Shown here: positions 1-7,336 of the stretch, piece by piece | Layout of the letters: every line of letters begins with the position of its first letter | Position numbering within the stretch: the stretch's first letter is position 1 | NCBI GenBank assembly: GCA_947644595.1 | Contig: CANSAE010000001.1 | Location: 124,001 to 188,000, forward strand | Direction of reading: 5' to 3' | Length of the DNA: 64,000 bases | DNA from: an uncultured Clostridia bacterium | Lineage (GTDB): Bacteria > Bacillota > Clostridia > Oscillospirales > Oscillospiraceae | Program-made: the position numbers and the translations under genes | The notes under the pieces: model-generated | Databases searched by the model: none | The model's input: the letters and a program-made list of their open reading frames with translations, nothing else | Told to the model about the DNA's origin: nothing

Positions 1-41
1 ACCGCCTTTTGGACGCGATTCGTGAAATGGGCAAGGAGTGA
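1..41 (+). CDS. ABC transporter ATP-binding protein, 3' end only
   Basis: The last 12 codons of a gene that begins before the window, ending RLLDAIREMGKE and TGA at 39-41. The stop lies 5 bases before the start of a BceB-type permease, and the permease ribosome-binding site (AAGGAG, 33-38) is inside this gene. BceAB-type exporters are encoded ATPase first, permease second, so this is inferred to be the BceA-type ATPase. The fragment itself carries no diagnostic motif. Confidence 0.6.
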   Translation, partial: RLLDAIREMGKE

Positions 42-46
42 CAGCT

Positions 47-2194
47 ATGAAGGATTTCAATGAAGTGTATTCTTTCCTGCGGCATCAGAATCGAAGGCAG
101 TATGCGCTTTTAGCGGGCTGCTGCTTTTTCTCGGTATTGCTCATTACCGCTTATGCTTGTATGATGCGGGCCCCCACGATTTTGACCGTTCTTCCGGAGG
201 GCGGAGACTCCCGCAAGCAGGTTATGATGATTTTTGTATTGGCCGTGATTGGTTGCGGGGTATTCACGACCTATGCTTCTGGCCTGTTCTTTCGTCAGAA
301 ATCCCGGGAGATTGGCATTTTTATGGCACTCGGTGCCTCCAGACGCCAAATCAAACGACAATTGCAGAAGGAACTGAGCATATTGTCTGCTTCCTCCTGT
401 GTGGCCGGAACGCTTCTCGGTGTACCCTTGGCGTGGATCGTGTGGCAATTCTTTCGCATGTTTGTCATAGACACAGAGGAAATGACCCTGCGCTTTGATC
501 CGCAGGCGTATCTGTTTTCACTTACATTTTCGATTTTTGTGATTCTGATGCTCTTTTTCATGGGCAGCCGCTTCATCCGCAGAACAAATATCATTGACAT
601 TGTTCAGGAATCCCATAAATCGGAACCGATCCGGGATGTGCCCCGGTGGTATGGAACAGTTGGTATTGCTCTGCTGGCTCTGGGCGGATTTATGGGTTAT
701 ATGGCGCCGTCTTTCTTTATTTTGGGCTTACATTGGTATCCGCCGGAAATTTTGACGGCTGTATTCTATCTCCCGGCACTAGTGGGGTTGTACATGATTT
801 TGCTGCACACCGTCGTCAACGGCTGGGGCGGTAAAAAAAAGAAATATAAGGACCTGATCTCCACTTCCATGATGAAATTCCAAGGCCGTCAGACTGTGCG
901 GAACATGCTGGTCATGACCCTGCTCATTGCCGGCGCATATTTTGCCAGTTTCTATACACCGATGATGGGAACAGGAGCGATGCATGGTTATGACCTGCGC
1001 CCGATAGATTATGTGTACAGTTGGCGGGATGACCAAAATGTTCCCGGGGAAGCGGAAGTTCGTGCTATGGCGGAGGAATATGGTGTGACCATCACGGATA
1101 TTGCTCAGGTGCCAATGATTCGTCTTGCGGTCGATGGCTACGACATCGTAGAAGAGGAAACCTCCATCGGCACGACCTGGCACGAGGAATATCGGGAGGT
1201 ACTCACTTCAGAGCTGTTTATTTCAGAATCCTCTTACGCAGCGCTGACCGGGGAATCAGTCGATGTCAAGCCCGGACAGGTGGTGCCGGTCATGGACAGA
1301 GATGGTAGCGGACAGTATCGTTTTGATGGAGAAATATCTGTTGTTACCAATTTCCTCACAGGGAAAAAGCAGACTATGGAGCCACAGCCGGTGCTGAAAA
1401 ATGATTCTCTGATCGGACACTTTGTCATGGACGACGCTGATTACGTAACGCTGTCAGAAGGCTTGACCAATGAATGGATGGAACAGCTTGTAGTGTTCAA
1501 CGTAGAAAACTGTCAGGATAGCTATGATTTTGGAAAGGCGCTGTTTAACAAAATTGTGGATGGATCAGATGAAAGTGTGGCGGTACTGGATAGTTGGGAT
1601 CCGGTGGCGAGGGAACGGAAGATTCAGGAAAGCGGCTATTATATTATGGACCCTGCTTCCAGCGCGGAACATGACATTGAGGTGATTGATTATAACCAGC
1701 GGGATAGTTCCGGTTTTAGAATCTATTGGAAGTATATGCCTGCATTTCGCGTGTTGGATAAGGCGGATTTCGTCAAGACCGTGGCAGTGTTCCTGATGCT
1801 GTTCATTTTCATTGCCATTATCTGTTTTGCAGCGGTCATCGTTATTTCGTTTACCCGCTGCATGACCATTGCGTTGTCCAATGCCCGGGTATATGACGAT
1901 CTGCGGCATTTAGGAGCGCCGAATGCATATTTGTACCGCTCCGTTCGAGGGCAGGTAAAGAGGGTATTCCTGGTCCCAATTGCTGTGGGAACGTCTCTGA
2001 TTTATGGGTTCTATTTGCTTATTATGTATTTCAACGGAGATCCCCTCGGCATCACTTCCGGCGAAATGGCCGGCCTGCTGACTTGTCTTGGTGTAGTTGC
2101 GGCAATCTCTGTCTTGTTGTATGGCGTGTACCGCGTGACCTTGAGAAAAGTATGCGCAGTGCTGGCGCTGCACCGGCCAAAAAACAAAGGCTGA
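47..2194 (+). CDS. BceB-type ABC transporter permease (FtsX family)
   Basis: A 715-residue membrane protein. The first block has about four membrane segments around an FtsX-type core (near residues 50-200, with an SREIGIFMALGASRRQI-like stretch typical of FtsX permeases). A large extracytoplasmic domain follows (about 310-570) and then more membrane segments at the C-terminus. This is the layout of BceB/VraG/YtrF permeases, which work with an ATPase in export of, or resistance to, cell-wall-active peptides. The start at ATG 47 is chosen because AAGGAG lies 8 bases upstream; a GTG at 38 would overlap the previous gene without its own site. No BceRS two-component genes are visible downstream, so regulation cannot be judged here. 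The substrate is unknown. Confidence 0.85.
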   Translation: MKDFNEVYSFLRHQNRRQYALLAGCCFFSVLLITAYACMMRAPTILTVLPEGGDSRKQVMMIFVLAVIGCGVFTTYASGLFFRQKSREIGIFMALGASRRQIKRQLQKELSILSASSCVAGTLLGVPLAWIVWQFFRMFVIDTEEMTLRFDPQAYLFSLTFSIFVILMLFFMGSRFIRRTNIIDIVQESHKSEPIRDVPRWYGTVGIALLALGGFMGYMAPSFFILGLHWYPPEILTAVFYLPALVGLYMILLHTVVNGWGGKKKKYKDLISTSMMKFQGRQTVRNMLVMTLLIAGAYFASFYTPMMGTGAMHGYDLRPIDYVYSWRDDQNVPGEAEVRAMAEEYGVTITDIAQVPMIRLAVDGYDIVEEETSIGTTWHEEYREVLTSELFISESSYAALTGESVDVKPGQVVPVMDRDGSGQYRFDGEISVVTNFLTGKKQTMEPQPVLKNDSLIGHFVMDDADYVTLSEGLTNEWMEQLVVFNVENCQDSYDFGKALFNKIVDGSDESVAVLDSWDPVARERKIQESGYYIMDPASSAEHDIEVIDYNQRDSSGFRIYWKYMPAFRVLDKADFVKTVAVFLMLFIFIAIICFAAVIVISFTRCMTIALSNARVYDDLRHLGAPNAYLYRSVRGQVKRVFLVPIAVGTSLIYGFYLLIMYFNGDPLGITSGEMAGLLTCLGVVAAISVLLYGVYRVTLRKVCAVLALHRPKNKG

Positions 2195-2197
2195 AAA

Positions 2198-2228
2198 CAA
2201 AAGCCCTTGGAGCATTCCAAGGGCTTTT
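2198..2228. terminator. Bidirectional terminator hairpin
   Basis: A perfect stem, AAAAGCCCTTGGA / TCCAAGGGCTTTT with a 4-base loop. It has A-runs on one side and T-runs on the other, so it can serve both the permease (+) and the convergent chromate transporter (-). Confidence 0.85.
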
Positions 2229-2234
2229 GAACAC

Positions 2235-2792
2235 TTATCCAAGGAAAAACTGCGTGACGAACGAATGAAGGCCTCCGATGCAGACTCCGGAACACATCAT
2301 AAACAGCATGGGTGACGGCTTCCAATACCGATATGCCGCCAAGCCTATGAAAAAGCATCCAACAGACAACAAATTCAGTTCGCTTCCTTCTCCGTACAGT
2401 GCATTTTTTAAAATCACAAGACTGCCTGACAGAATGATGCCGACAACGGCGGCCCGCAGCAGTTTCAGCCCGTTTTGCCAACGGTCATTTTTATACAATT
2501 TTTCATTCATACGGGAAATCAGAAATGATATGATACAGCCGGGGAGAATACATGCGCATGTAGCCAAGACCGCCCCCGGGATTCCATATAGACGCATTCC
2601 CACAAAAGAAGCCGCATTGACAGCGATAGGCCCCGGTGTCATTTCCGCAATGGCCAGAATATCTACCAAGGTTTCTTCTGTCAGCCAACTCAGCCGCTCG
2701 ACAATTTCATCCTGAATCAATGAGATTGCAGACAGTCCACCGCCAATACTGAACAATCCGATATACAAAAACCGGAATATCAATGCACTCAT
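2235..2792 (-). CDS. chrA: Chromate transporter, second half (ChrA family)
   Basis: A 185-residue membrane protein with the ChrA half-domain. It has a GLFSIGGGLSAISLIQDEIV stretch at the N-terminus, the AEMTPGPIAVNAASFVG motif, and then hydrophobic helices. Many Firmicutes encode ChrA as two half-length genes, and this is the downstream one. It overlaps the upstream half by 4 bases (ATGA), so the two are translationally coupled and presumably form a heterodimer. The start at 2792 has GGGAGGAG 7 bases upstream; an in-frame start 57 bases earlier has no ribosome-binding site. Family members export chromate, but the substrate is often unproven. A divergent LysR gene probably regulates the pair. 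Confidence 0.88.
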   Translation of the reverse strand: MSALIFRFLYIGLFSIGGGLSAISLIQDEIVERLSWLTEETLVDILAIAEMTPGPIAVNAASFVGMRLYGIPGAVLATCACILPGCIISFLISRMNEKLYKNDRWQNGLKLLRAAVVGIILSGSLVILKNALYGEGSELNLLSVGCFFIGLAAYRYWKPSPMLFMMCSGVCIGGLHSFVTQFFLG

Positions 2793-3334
2793 GAACGACT
2801 CCTCCCAGCGATTAACGCTCCAATCCCTGTCCCACCGGCAAGAAGCCAAATCGTGTTGATGCTTGTGGTCAGTGATAATATAAATACAACGCTCATGACA
2901 CCCCAGCGCACATATTCTTTGCTGCGGAATATATCGCCTACCATAACTGCAACTGCGTCTGCCACAACAATTGCCACTGATGTTCGAATTCCGTATAGCA
3001 ACGCGGCAATCACAAAACTTGAAGAAAAGGCATCATAAAAAAGAGAAATTGCGGAAAGAATCAGCAACGGAGGTATGATGGTACCGAAAATGCCGCACAG
3101 AGCGCCCGGTATACCTGCAATATGCGTTCCTACCTGTACAGCCACATTGACAGTTACTGCACCGGGAGCAGAACGTGCAAATGCCACCATATCCAAAATT
3201 TCTTCGTCTGTTAACCAGCCCAAATCCTGAACGAAACGTTTTTGCATCAGTGGAATAATCACAAATCCGCCACCAAAAGTAAATGCACTTAAATACAGCA
3301 GTGTTGAAAAGAGTTTCCAGCAGTGACTTTTCAT
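2789..3334 (-). CDS. chrA: Chromate transporter, first half (ChrA family)
   Basis: A 181-residue membrane protein with the AFTFGGGFVIIPLMQKRFV and ARSAPGAVTVNVAVQVG motifs of the ChrA half-domain. It is paralogous to the gene that follows it with a 4-base overlap. The start chosen is ATG 3334, preceded by AAGGA at about 11 bases; another ATG at 3358 is in frame but has only AT-rich sequence before it. Transcription probably begins in the AT-rich gap shared with the divergent LysR gene. Confidence 0.87.
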   Translation of the reverse strand: MKSHCWKLFSTLLYLSAFTFGGGFVIIPLMQKRFVQDLGWLTDEEILDMVAFARSAPGAVTVNVAVQVGTHIAGIPGALCGIFGTIIPPLLILSAISLFYDAFSSSFVIAALLYGIRTSVAIVVADAVAVMVGDIFRSKEYVRWGVMSVVFILSLTTSINTIWLLAGGTGIGALIAGRSRS

Positions 3335-3381
3335 CCATATCACATCCTTGCAATCCATTGTACATTACAAAATTGCATTTT

Positions 3382-3418
3382 GAAAATATTATGATATAAT
3401 ATAAATAATAATATTTTC
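3382..3418. promoter_or_regulatory. Inverted repeat between LysR gene and chrA pair
   Basis: A perfect 11-base inverted repeat, GAAAATATTAT (3382-3392) and ATAATATTTTC (3408-3418), with 15 bases between. It sits in the 103-base gap between a LysR gene and the transporter genes it diverges from, which is where LysR activators normally bind. The LysR ribosome-binding site (AAGGAAGGGGAG) begins 7 bases after it. The operator role is inferred from position and symmetry. Confidence 0.5.
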
Positions 3419-3437
3419 GTTATAAGGAAGGGGAGTC

Positions 3438-4310
3438 ATGACATTACGTCACCTGCGTATATTCCTCTCCGTGTGCAGAGAGGGCTCTACCACTGCTGCA
3501 GCAGAAAAGCTGTATATCGCTCAGCCTACCGTCAGTGTCGCTATTCGGGAATTGGAACGACATTATCAAGTGACCCTGTTTGACAGGATTGGGCGACGAT
3601 TGTTTCTCACTGATGCAGGAGAACAAATGCGCTCTTATGCGCAGCATATTGTATCCATGCTGGATGAAATGGAAATCCGCTCTCAAGATTGGGAGGAAAG
3701 TGGAACCCTTCGTTTGGGCAGCAGTATTACGATTGGAACGGTACAACTGCCGGGAATCGTGTCACAACTACAAAAAAGATATCCAAAATTACGGATAGAA
3801 GTCATGGTTTGCAATTCTGATACCGTGGAAACAGCGATTTTGCAAAATGAAATTGATTTGGGATTGATAGAAGGAGAGGTCCATCATGAAAAGTTGATGG
3901 AACTCCCGCTTGGTGGAGACGAATTGATATTCCTATGTCCTCCAAGCCATTCTTTTGCAGGTCAAACCATGTCCGCACAACAATTAAATGGAGAGCCGTT
4001 TCTTTTTCGAGAAAGAGGCAGTGCCGGGCGGGACCTTGTGGAATCTACGTTAAAGGCCAACGGAGTAGAGGTGTGTCCGTTATGGCAGAGTATCAGCACA
4101 CAGACTCTGGTCAGTGCTGTCGCAGAGGGCCTTGGAATGGCTGTGCTGCCGATGTCCTTGGTCCAATCATCACTTGCTGCTAATACAGTAAAACGCTTCT
4201 GGGTAGAGCATATACAATTCACTCGGCGCTTCCGGCTGCTCTATCACGAGAACAAATATTTAACGCGGCCTATGAAAACATTGATTAAGATTTGTCAGCG
4301 AGCATGGTGA
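3438..4310 (+). CDS. LysR-family transcriptional regulator
   Basis: A 290-residue LysR regulator. The N-terminal winged helix (residues 1-60) starts MTLRHLRIFLSVCREGSTT and contains the AAEKLYIAQPTVSVAIRELE helix-turn-helix. The rest is the two-lobed effector-binding domain (about 90-290). It is divergent from the chromate transporter pair, and an 11-base inverted repeat lies between them, so those genes are its most likely targets and its own promoter may be autoregulated. The effector cannot be read from the sequence. The ribosome-binding site is AAGGGGAG, directly upstream of ATG 3438. Confidence 0.88.
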   Translation: MTLRHLRIFLSVCREGSTTAAAEKLYIAQPTVSVAIRELERHYQVTLFDRIGRRLFLTDAGEQMRSYAQHIVSMLDEMEIRSQDWEESGTLRLGSSITIGTVQLPGIVSQLQKRYPKLRIEVMVCNSDTVETAILQNEIDLGLIEGEVHHEKLMELPLGGDELIFLCPPSHSFAGQTMSAQQLNGEPFLFRERGSAGRDLVESTLKANGVEVCPLWQSISTQTLVSAVAEGLGMAVLPMSLVQSSLAANTVKRFWVEHIQFTRRFRLLYHENKYLTRPMKTLIKICQRAW

Positions 4311-4355
4311 ATCAAAATATTTTCTCAAAAATCACCAGCAATTCAGGGTTGTCTA

Positions 4356-4383
4356 TTGACTTTTTGGCGGAATGTTATATAAT
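4356..4383 (+). promoter_or_regulatory. Sigma-A-type promoter of the sigma factor gene
   Basis: TTGACT (4356-4361), a 16-base spacer, then TATAAT (4378-4383), 23 bases before the ATG at 4407. This is a near-consensus housekeeping promoter. Confidence 0.7.
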
Positions 4384-4406
4384 TAGAACACTGGAGACGT
4401 TCCCGC

Positions 4407-5006
4407 ATGTTAAAATACCGTAAAATTGCTGATAATGAATTGATTCTGCGCGCGCGTGCTGGTGAAACCAGCGCGGAAGATGCGCTTGCTTCCCGATATT
4501 TGCACGTGGTCTATGCTTATGCCCATGCTCATCGTGATTTGATAAGCAGCATTGACCGTGAAGATATCATTCAAGAAGGCCTGATTGGTTTGATAGCAGC
4601 AATTCGGCATTTTGATCCCATGATGGAAGTTTCTTTTAAAACCTTTGCAATGCAATGTATTCGGAACAGAATGATATCCGCGATTAAATCTGCCTCCCGG
4701 TTAAAGCATACGCCGTTGAACAAGAGTGTTTCGTTTGATTATTTGGATGAATCTTCAAACACTCTTCAATCCGCCTATTACGACTCTTTCAGCCGACGGA
4801 CGGAAGAACAAGTACTCGCGCGTGAGCGTGAGGAGGAAATTTTGATCGATAATTCCAAGCATCTGTCCCAATTTGAACGAGACGTGCTCGATGTGTACTT
4901 GCGGGGAATGTCCTGTAAGGAAATTGCGGAGAGAATGGATTGTCCGGAAAAGTCCATTAACAATGCGGTGCAGCGCATCCGAAAAAAGGTGATGCGCGAT
5001 GAATAA
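4407..5006 (+). CDS. sigH: RNA polymerase sigma factor, SigH-like
   Basis: A 199-residue sigma-70-family protein. Region 2 is at about residues 48-110 (DREDIIQEGLIGLIAAIRHF, then SFKTFAMQCIRNRMISAIK), and a C-terminal region 4 helix-turn-helix is at about 150-195 (LSQFERDVLDVYLRGMSCKEIAERM). Length and sequence resemble SigH (Spo0H), the sigma factor of early stationary phase and sporulation entry, which fits the spore genes in the window. The assignment rests on overall resemblance, and it may be another low-molecular-weight sigma of this group. The ribosome-binding site (GGAG) lies about 11 bases before the ATG, and a near-consensus promoter lies upstream. No anti-sigma gene is adjacent. 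Confidence 0.75.
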   Translation: MLKYRKIADNELILRARAGETSAEDALASRYLHVVYAYAHAHRDLISSIDREDIIQEGLIGLIAAIRHFDPMMEVSFKTFAMQCIRNRMISAIKSASRLKHTPLNKSVSFDYLDESSNTLQSAYYDSFSRRTEEQVLAREREEEILIDNSKHLSQFERDVLDVYLRGMSCKEIAERMDCPEKSINNAVQRIRKKVMRDE

Positions 5007-5074
5007 GGCGTTAATCAGAGGAAATCTGACGCAAATATAACCGAGAGGTAATTTTTTAAAAGAGAGGATTTATC

Positions 5075-5353
5075 ATGTTCGAAGACAAAACTTTAGTGTG
5101 CAAAGAATGCGGAGAGGAATTCGTATTCACCGCCGGTGAGCAGGAATTCTATGCAGAGAAAGGCTTCCAGAATGAGCCCCAGCGCTGCAAGAACTGCCGT
5201 GACGCTCGTAAGAACGCCGCCCGTGGAAATCGTGAGTACTTTACCGCTGTTTGCGCCGCCTGTGGCAAGGAAGCAAAGGTTCCTTTCGAGCCCAAGGCTG
5301 ATCGTCCTGTATATTGCAGCGAGTGCTTCGCTAAGATGAGAGAAGAAGCTTAA
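5075..5353 (+). CDS. Small zinc-ribbon protein
   Basis: A 92-residue protein made of two Cys4 zinc ribbons. The first is CKECGEEFVFTAGEQEFY followed by CKNCR (residues 10-45). The second is CAACGKEAKVPFEPKADRPV followed by CSEC (about 60-87). The first half matches the zinc-ribbon domain common in clostridial short proteins (zinc-ribbon plus CxxC families). It probably binds zinc and possibly nucleic acid or protein; the function is unknown. GAGAGGA precedes the ATG, and a clear terminator follows, so it may be a single-gene transcript. Confidence 0.8.
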   Translation: MFEDKTLVCKECGEEFVFTAGEQEFYAEKGFQNEPQRCKNCRDARKNAARGNREYFTAVCAACGKEAKVPFEPKADRPVYCSECFAKMREEA

Positions 5354-5367
5354 TCATATAGGAAAAG

Positions 5368-5405
5368 AAAGCGATTGGGTGGATTTAACGCTCAATCGCT
5401 TTTTT
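5368..5405 (+). terminator. Terminator after zinc-ribbon gene
   Basis: Stem AGCGATTG (5370-5377) / CAATCGCT (5393-5400), followed by five T residues. Confidence 0.8.
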
Positions 5406-5439
5406 ATATGACACATACTAATTCCCGGAGGGATATCAA

Positions 5440-5640
5440 ATGAACATTACAAAGGAAACAAAAATTTCAACTATTGTCGAAAATGCTCCTGAAGCGATGC
5501 CGATGTTTCAGGAAATCGGTATGCATTGCATGGGCTGTGCCATGGCAAGCGGCGAAACTTTGGAGCAGGCTTGTTACGCCCATGGCGTAGATCCTGAATG
5601 GTTTGTTACGGAGTTGAAAGCTTTTTTGCTGATGGACTAA
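5440..5640 (+). CDS. DUF1858-family (hybrid-cluster-associated) small protein
   Basis: A 66-residue protein with the DUF1858 pattern: an N-terminal MNITKETKISTIVENAPEA stretch, then GMHCMGCAMASGETLEQAC with the CxxC pair at residues 30-33. In the family this CxxC is thought to form a redox disulfide or bind a metal, and the domain often accompanies hybrid-cluster proteins. Here it stands alone between two hairpins. GGAGGG lies 8 bases upstream of the ATG. The role is not established. Confidence 0.8.
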   Translation: MNITKETKISTIVENAPEAMPMFQEIGMHCMGCAMASGETLEQACYAHGVDPEWFVTELKAFLLMD

Positions 5641-5655
5641 TGGAATAGCAGAGAT

Positions 5656-5689
5656 CCGCCCCGGATGATTCAGTTTTCATCCGGGGCGG
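5656..5689 (+). terminator. Strong hairpin between DUF1858 gene and trmK
   Basis: A 13-base perfect GC-rich stem, CCGCCCCGGATGA / TCATCCGGGGCGG, with an 8-base loop. It is followed by only a weak T-rich stretch (TTCCCTG), so it may be a leaky terminator or a processing/attenuation structure. It lies just before the trmK ribosome-binding site. Confidence 0.55.
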
Positions 5690-5706
5690 TTCCCTGTGAG
5701 GTGCTT

Positions 5707-6408
5707 ATGAAACAAATTAAATTGTCCCAGCGGCTTGCTGCGATCATATCATTGATTCCATTGGGCAGCAGTGTAGTAGATGTGGGGACTGACCATGGGC
5801 ATATTCCTGTATTTTTGGCACAAGCGGGTGCTTATGGAAATCTTGCGGCCAGTGACATCAATTCAGGTCCGTTGGAACATGCACGTCAGTCTGCGTTAAC
5901 CTATGGCGTAGCGGACAGTATCCAGTTCGAACTTTGCCCGGGCCTCTCATTCCCGGGCAGCGACGAATACCACACCATTATTATTGCCGGAGTGGGCGGA
6001 GAGTTGATTGCTTCTATCTTAGAGGATGCGCCTTGGACAAAACAGGGCAGAACTCTGATTTTGCAGCCCAACAGCAAAATCGATCAATTGAATCTGTGGT
6101 TGTATCAAAACGGCTACCATATAACAGATGCGAGGCTGGTAAGAGAGAATGATAAGCTTTATCAGCTTCTGCGGGCGGAAGGCGGTTATGAGCCATCTCA
6201 ATTGACACACGGAGAATTTTTAGTTCATCCTTTATATGTTCAGCAAAAAGATCCACTTCTGCCTGAATATCTGGATAGAATGATTTATAAATACGAACAC
6301 GCCATTACTGGAATGCGCGATGGAAGTGCACCTGTGTCGGAGATAGACGAAATGACGTGCATCTTAAATGGTTTGAAAAATATGAGAAAGGAGACAGAAT
6401 TGTGGTAA
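5707..6408 (+). CDS. trmK: tRNA (adenine-22-N1)-methyltransferase
   Basis: A 233-residue Rossmann-fold methyltransferase of the TrmK (YqfN) family, which methylates N1 of A22 in bacterial tRNA with S-adenosylmethionine. The start MKQIKLSQRLAAI, the SAM loop VVDVGTDHGHIPVFLA (about residues 24-39) and the IIAGVGGELI stretch (about 94-103) are diagnostic. ATG 5707 is chosen because GTGAGG lies 5 bases upstream; an upstream in-frame ATG at 5665 lies inside the terminator stem. The gene overlaps nif3 by 7 bases, the same yqfN-yqfO pairing known from other Firmicutes. Confidence 0.9.
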   Translation: MKQIKLSQRLAAIISLIPLGSSVVDVGTDHGHIPVFLAQAGAYGNLAASDINSGPLEHARQSALTYGVADSIQFELCPGLSFPGSDEYHTIIIAGVGGELIASILEDAPWTKQGRTLILQPNSKIDQLNLWLYQNGYHITDARLVRENDKLYQLLRAEGGYEPSQLTHGEFLVHPLYVQQKDPLLPEYLDRMIYKYEHAITGMRDGSAPVSEIDEMTCILNGLKNMRKETELW

Positions 6409-7190
6409 CGGTAAACAATATTTTCGCTTATTTTGAAGAGAATGTACCAACTTACTTAAAAATGGATTTCGATAATCCCGGTTTTTTGGCGGGGAATGGA
6501 GACAGGTCTGTTGAAAAAGTCCTCCTAACGCTGGACATTACAGATGATGTGATTGAGGAAGCTAAGGCAATCGGAGCTCAACTTATTTTGTCCCATCATC
6601 CCATGTTCTTCGAATTGCATAACGTTTCTACCAATGATTTCGTTGGACGCAAGCTGGTAGCACTGCTGGAAGCACATTTGTCTGCTATTTGTCTGCATAC
6701 CAATTTAGATGTAGTTAGCGGGGGCGTAAATGATGCGCTTATGGCTGCGCTGGGTGCAGAAACAGCCGGGATTTTGGACCCCATGGGAACTGCGCCGGAC
6801 GGAATCCCTTACGGCGGAGGCCGCTTTGGTTTTGTTCCGGAAACTTCGCTGTTCAATTTTCTGGCAGTGTGCAAAAAAAATCTGCATGCTAACGGGCTGC
6901 GCTATGTTGACACGGGACGTCCGGTACATCGTATTGCTGTTTGCGGCGGAGCTGGTGCGTCTCTGCTGATGAATGCCGTTGGAATGGGATGCGACACCTT
7001 TATTACCGGAGATGTAAAACACAACGTATTTTTAGATGCCAAAGAGTTGGGGATCAACATTATTGATGCCGGGCACTTCCCAACAGAAAATATTGTACTG
7101 CCGTTTTTGGCTGATGTATTGGCGCAGGATTTCCCTGAACTTAACGTGGAGATTTCTAAGGTCCATATGCAGCCTGAACAATTCTATTGA
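6402..7190 (+). CDS. Nif3-like dinuclear metal protein (YqfO family)
   Basis: A 262-residue NIF3/YqfO protein. It carries the metal-ligand motifs LILSHHPMFF, LHTNLDVVSGGVNDAL and, near the C-terminus, GHFPTEN. The family forms hexameric toroids with a two-metal site and is sometimes annotated as a GTP cyclohydrolase I type 2 homologue, but the true reaction is uncertain. The start is GTG 6402 with AAAGGAG 8 bases upstream, overlapping the end of trmK by 7 bases. The ordinary PII-like insert of some homologues is absent, in keeping with the short length. Confidence 0.88.
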   Translation: MVTVNNIFAYFEENVPTYLKMDFDNPGFLAGNGDRSVEKVLLTLDITDDVIEEAKAIGAQLILSHHPMFFELHNVSTNDFVGRKLVALLEAHLSAICLHTNLDVVSGGVNDALMAALGAETAGILDPMGTAPDGIPYGGGRFGFVPETSLFNFLAVCKKNLHANGLRYVDTGRPVHRIAVCGGAGASLLMNAVGMGCDTFITGDVKHNVFLDAKELGINIIDAGHFPTENIVLPFLADVLAQDFPELNVEISKVHMQPEQFY

Positions 7191-7200
7191 TAATGCAGAT

Positions 7201-7230
7201 CCATGACAGAAAGTCATGGCTTTGATTTTT
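7201..7230 (+). terminator. Terminator after trmK-nif3
   Basis: CCATGAC (7201-7207) / GTCATGG (7213-7219), followed by a T-rich stretch CTTTGATTTTT. The remaining gap to spoIVA (7231-7336) holds a GC-rich leader and AT-containing boxes in which a sigma-E promoter could lie, but no convincing -35/-10 pair was found. Confidence 0.65.
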
Positions 7231-7336
7231 CTTCCAAAGAAGGTATATCGGCGCATAGCTTGGCATAGGCATATAGTAATCAAAGGCCGGGCAGGGCAGG
7301 CGTGCCCGCGCGGCTCGATTGCCGGAGGAGAAATCT

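Noticed and set aside
7231-7336. A sigma-E promoter for spoIVA
   Set aside because: Boxes such as GTATATC and CATATAGT are present, but no pair has the right spacing together with good matches.
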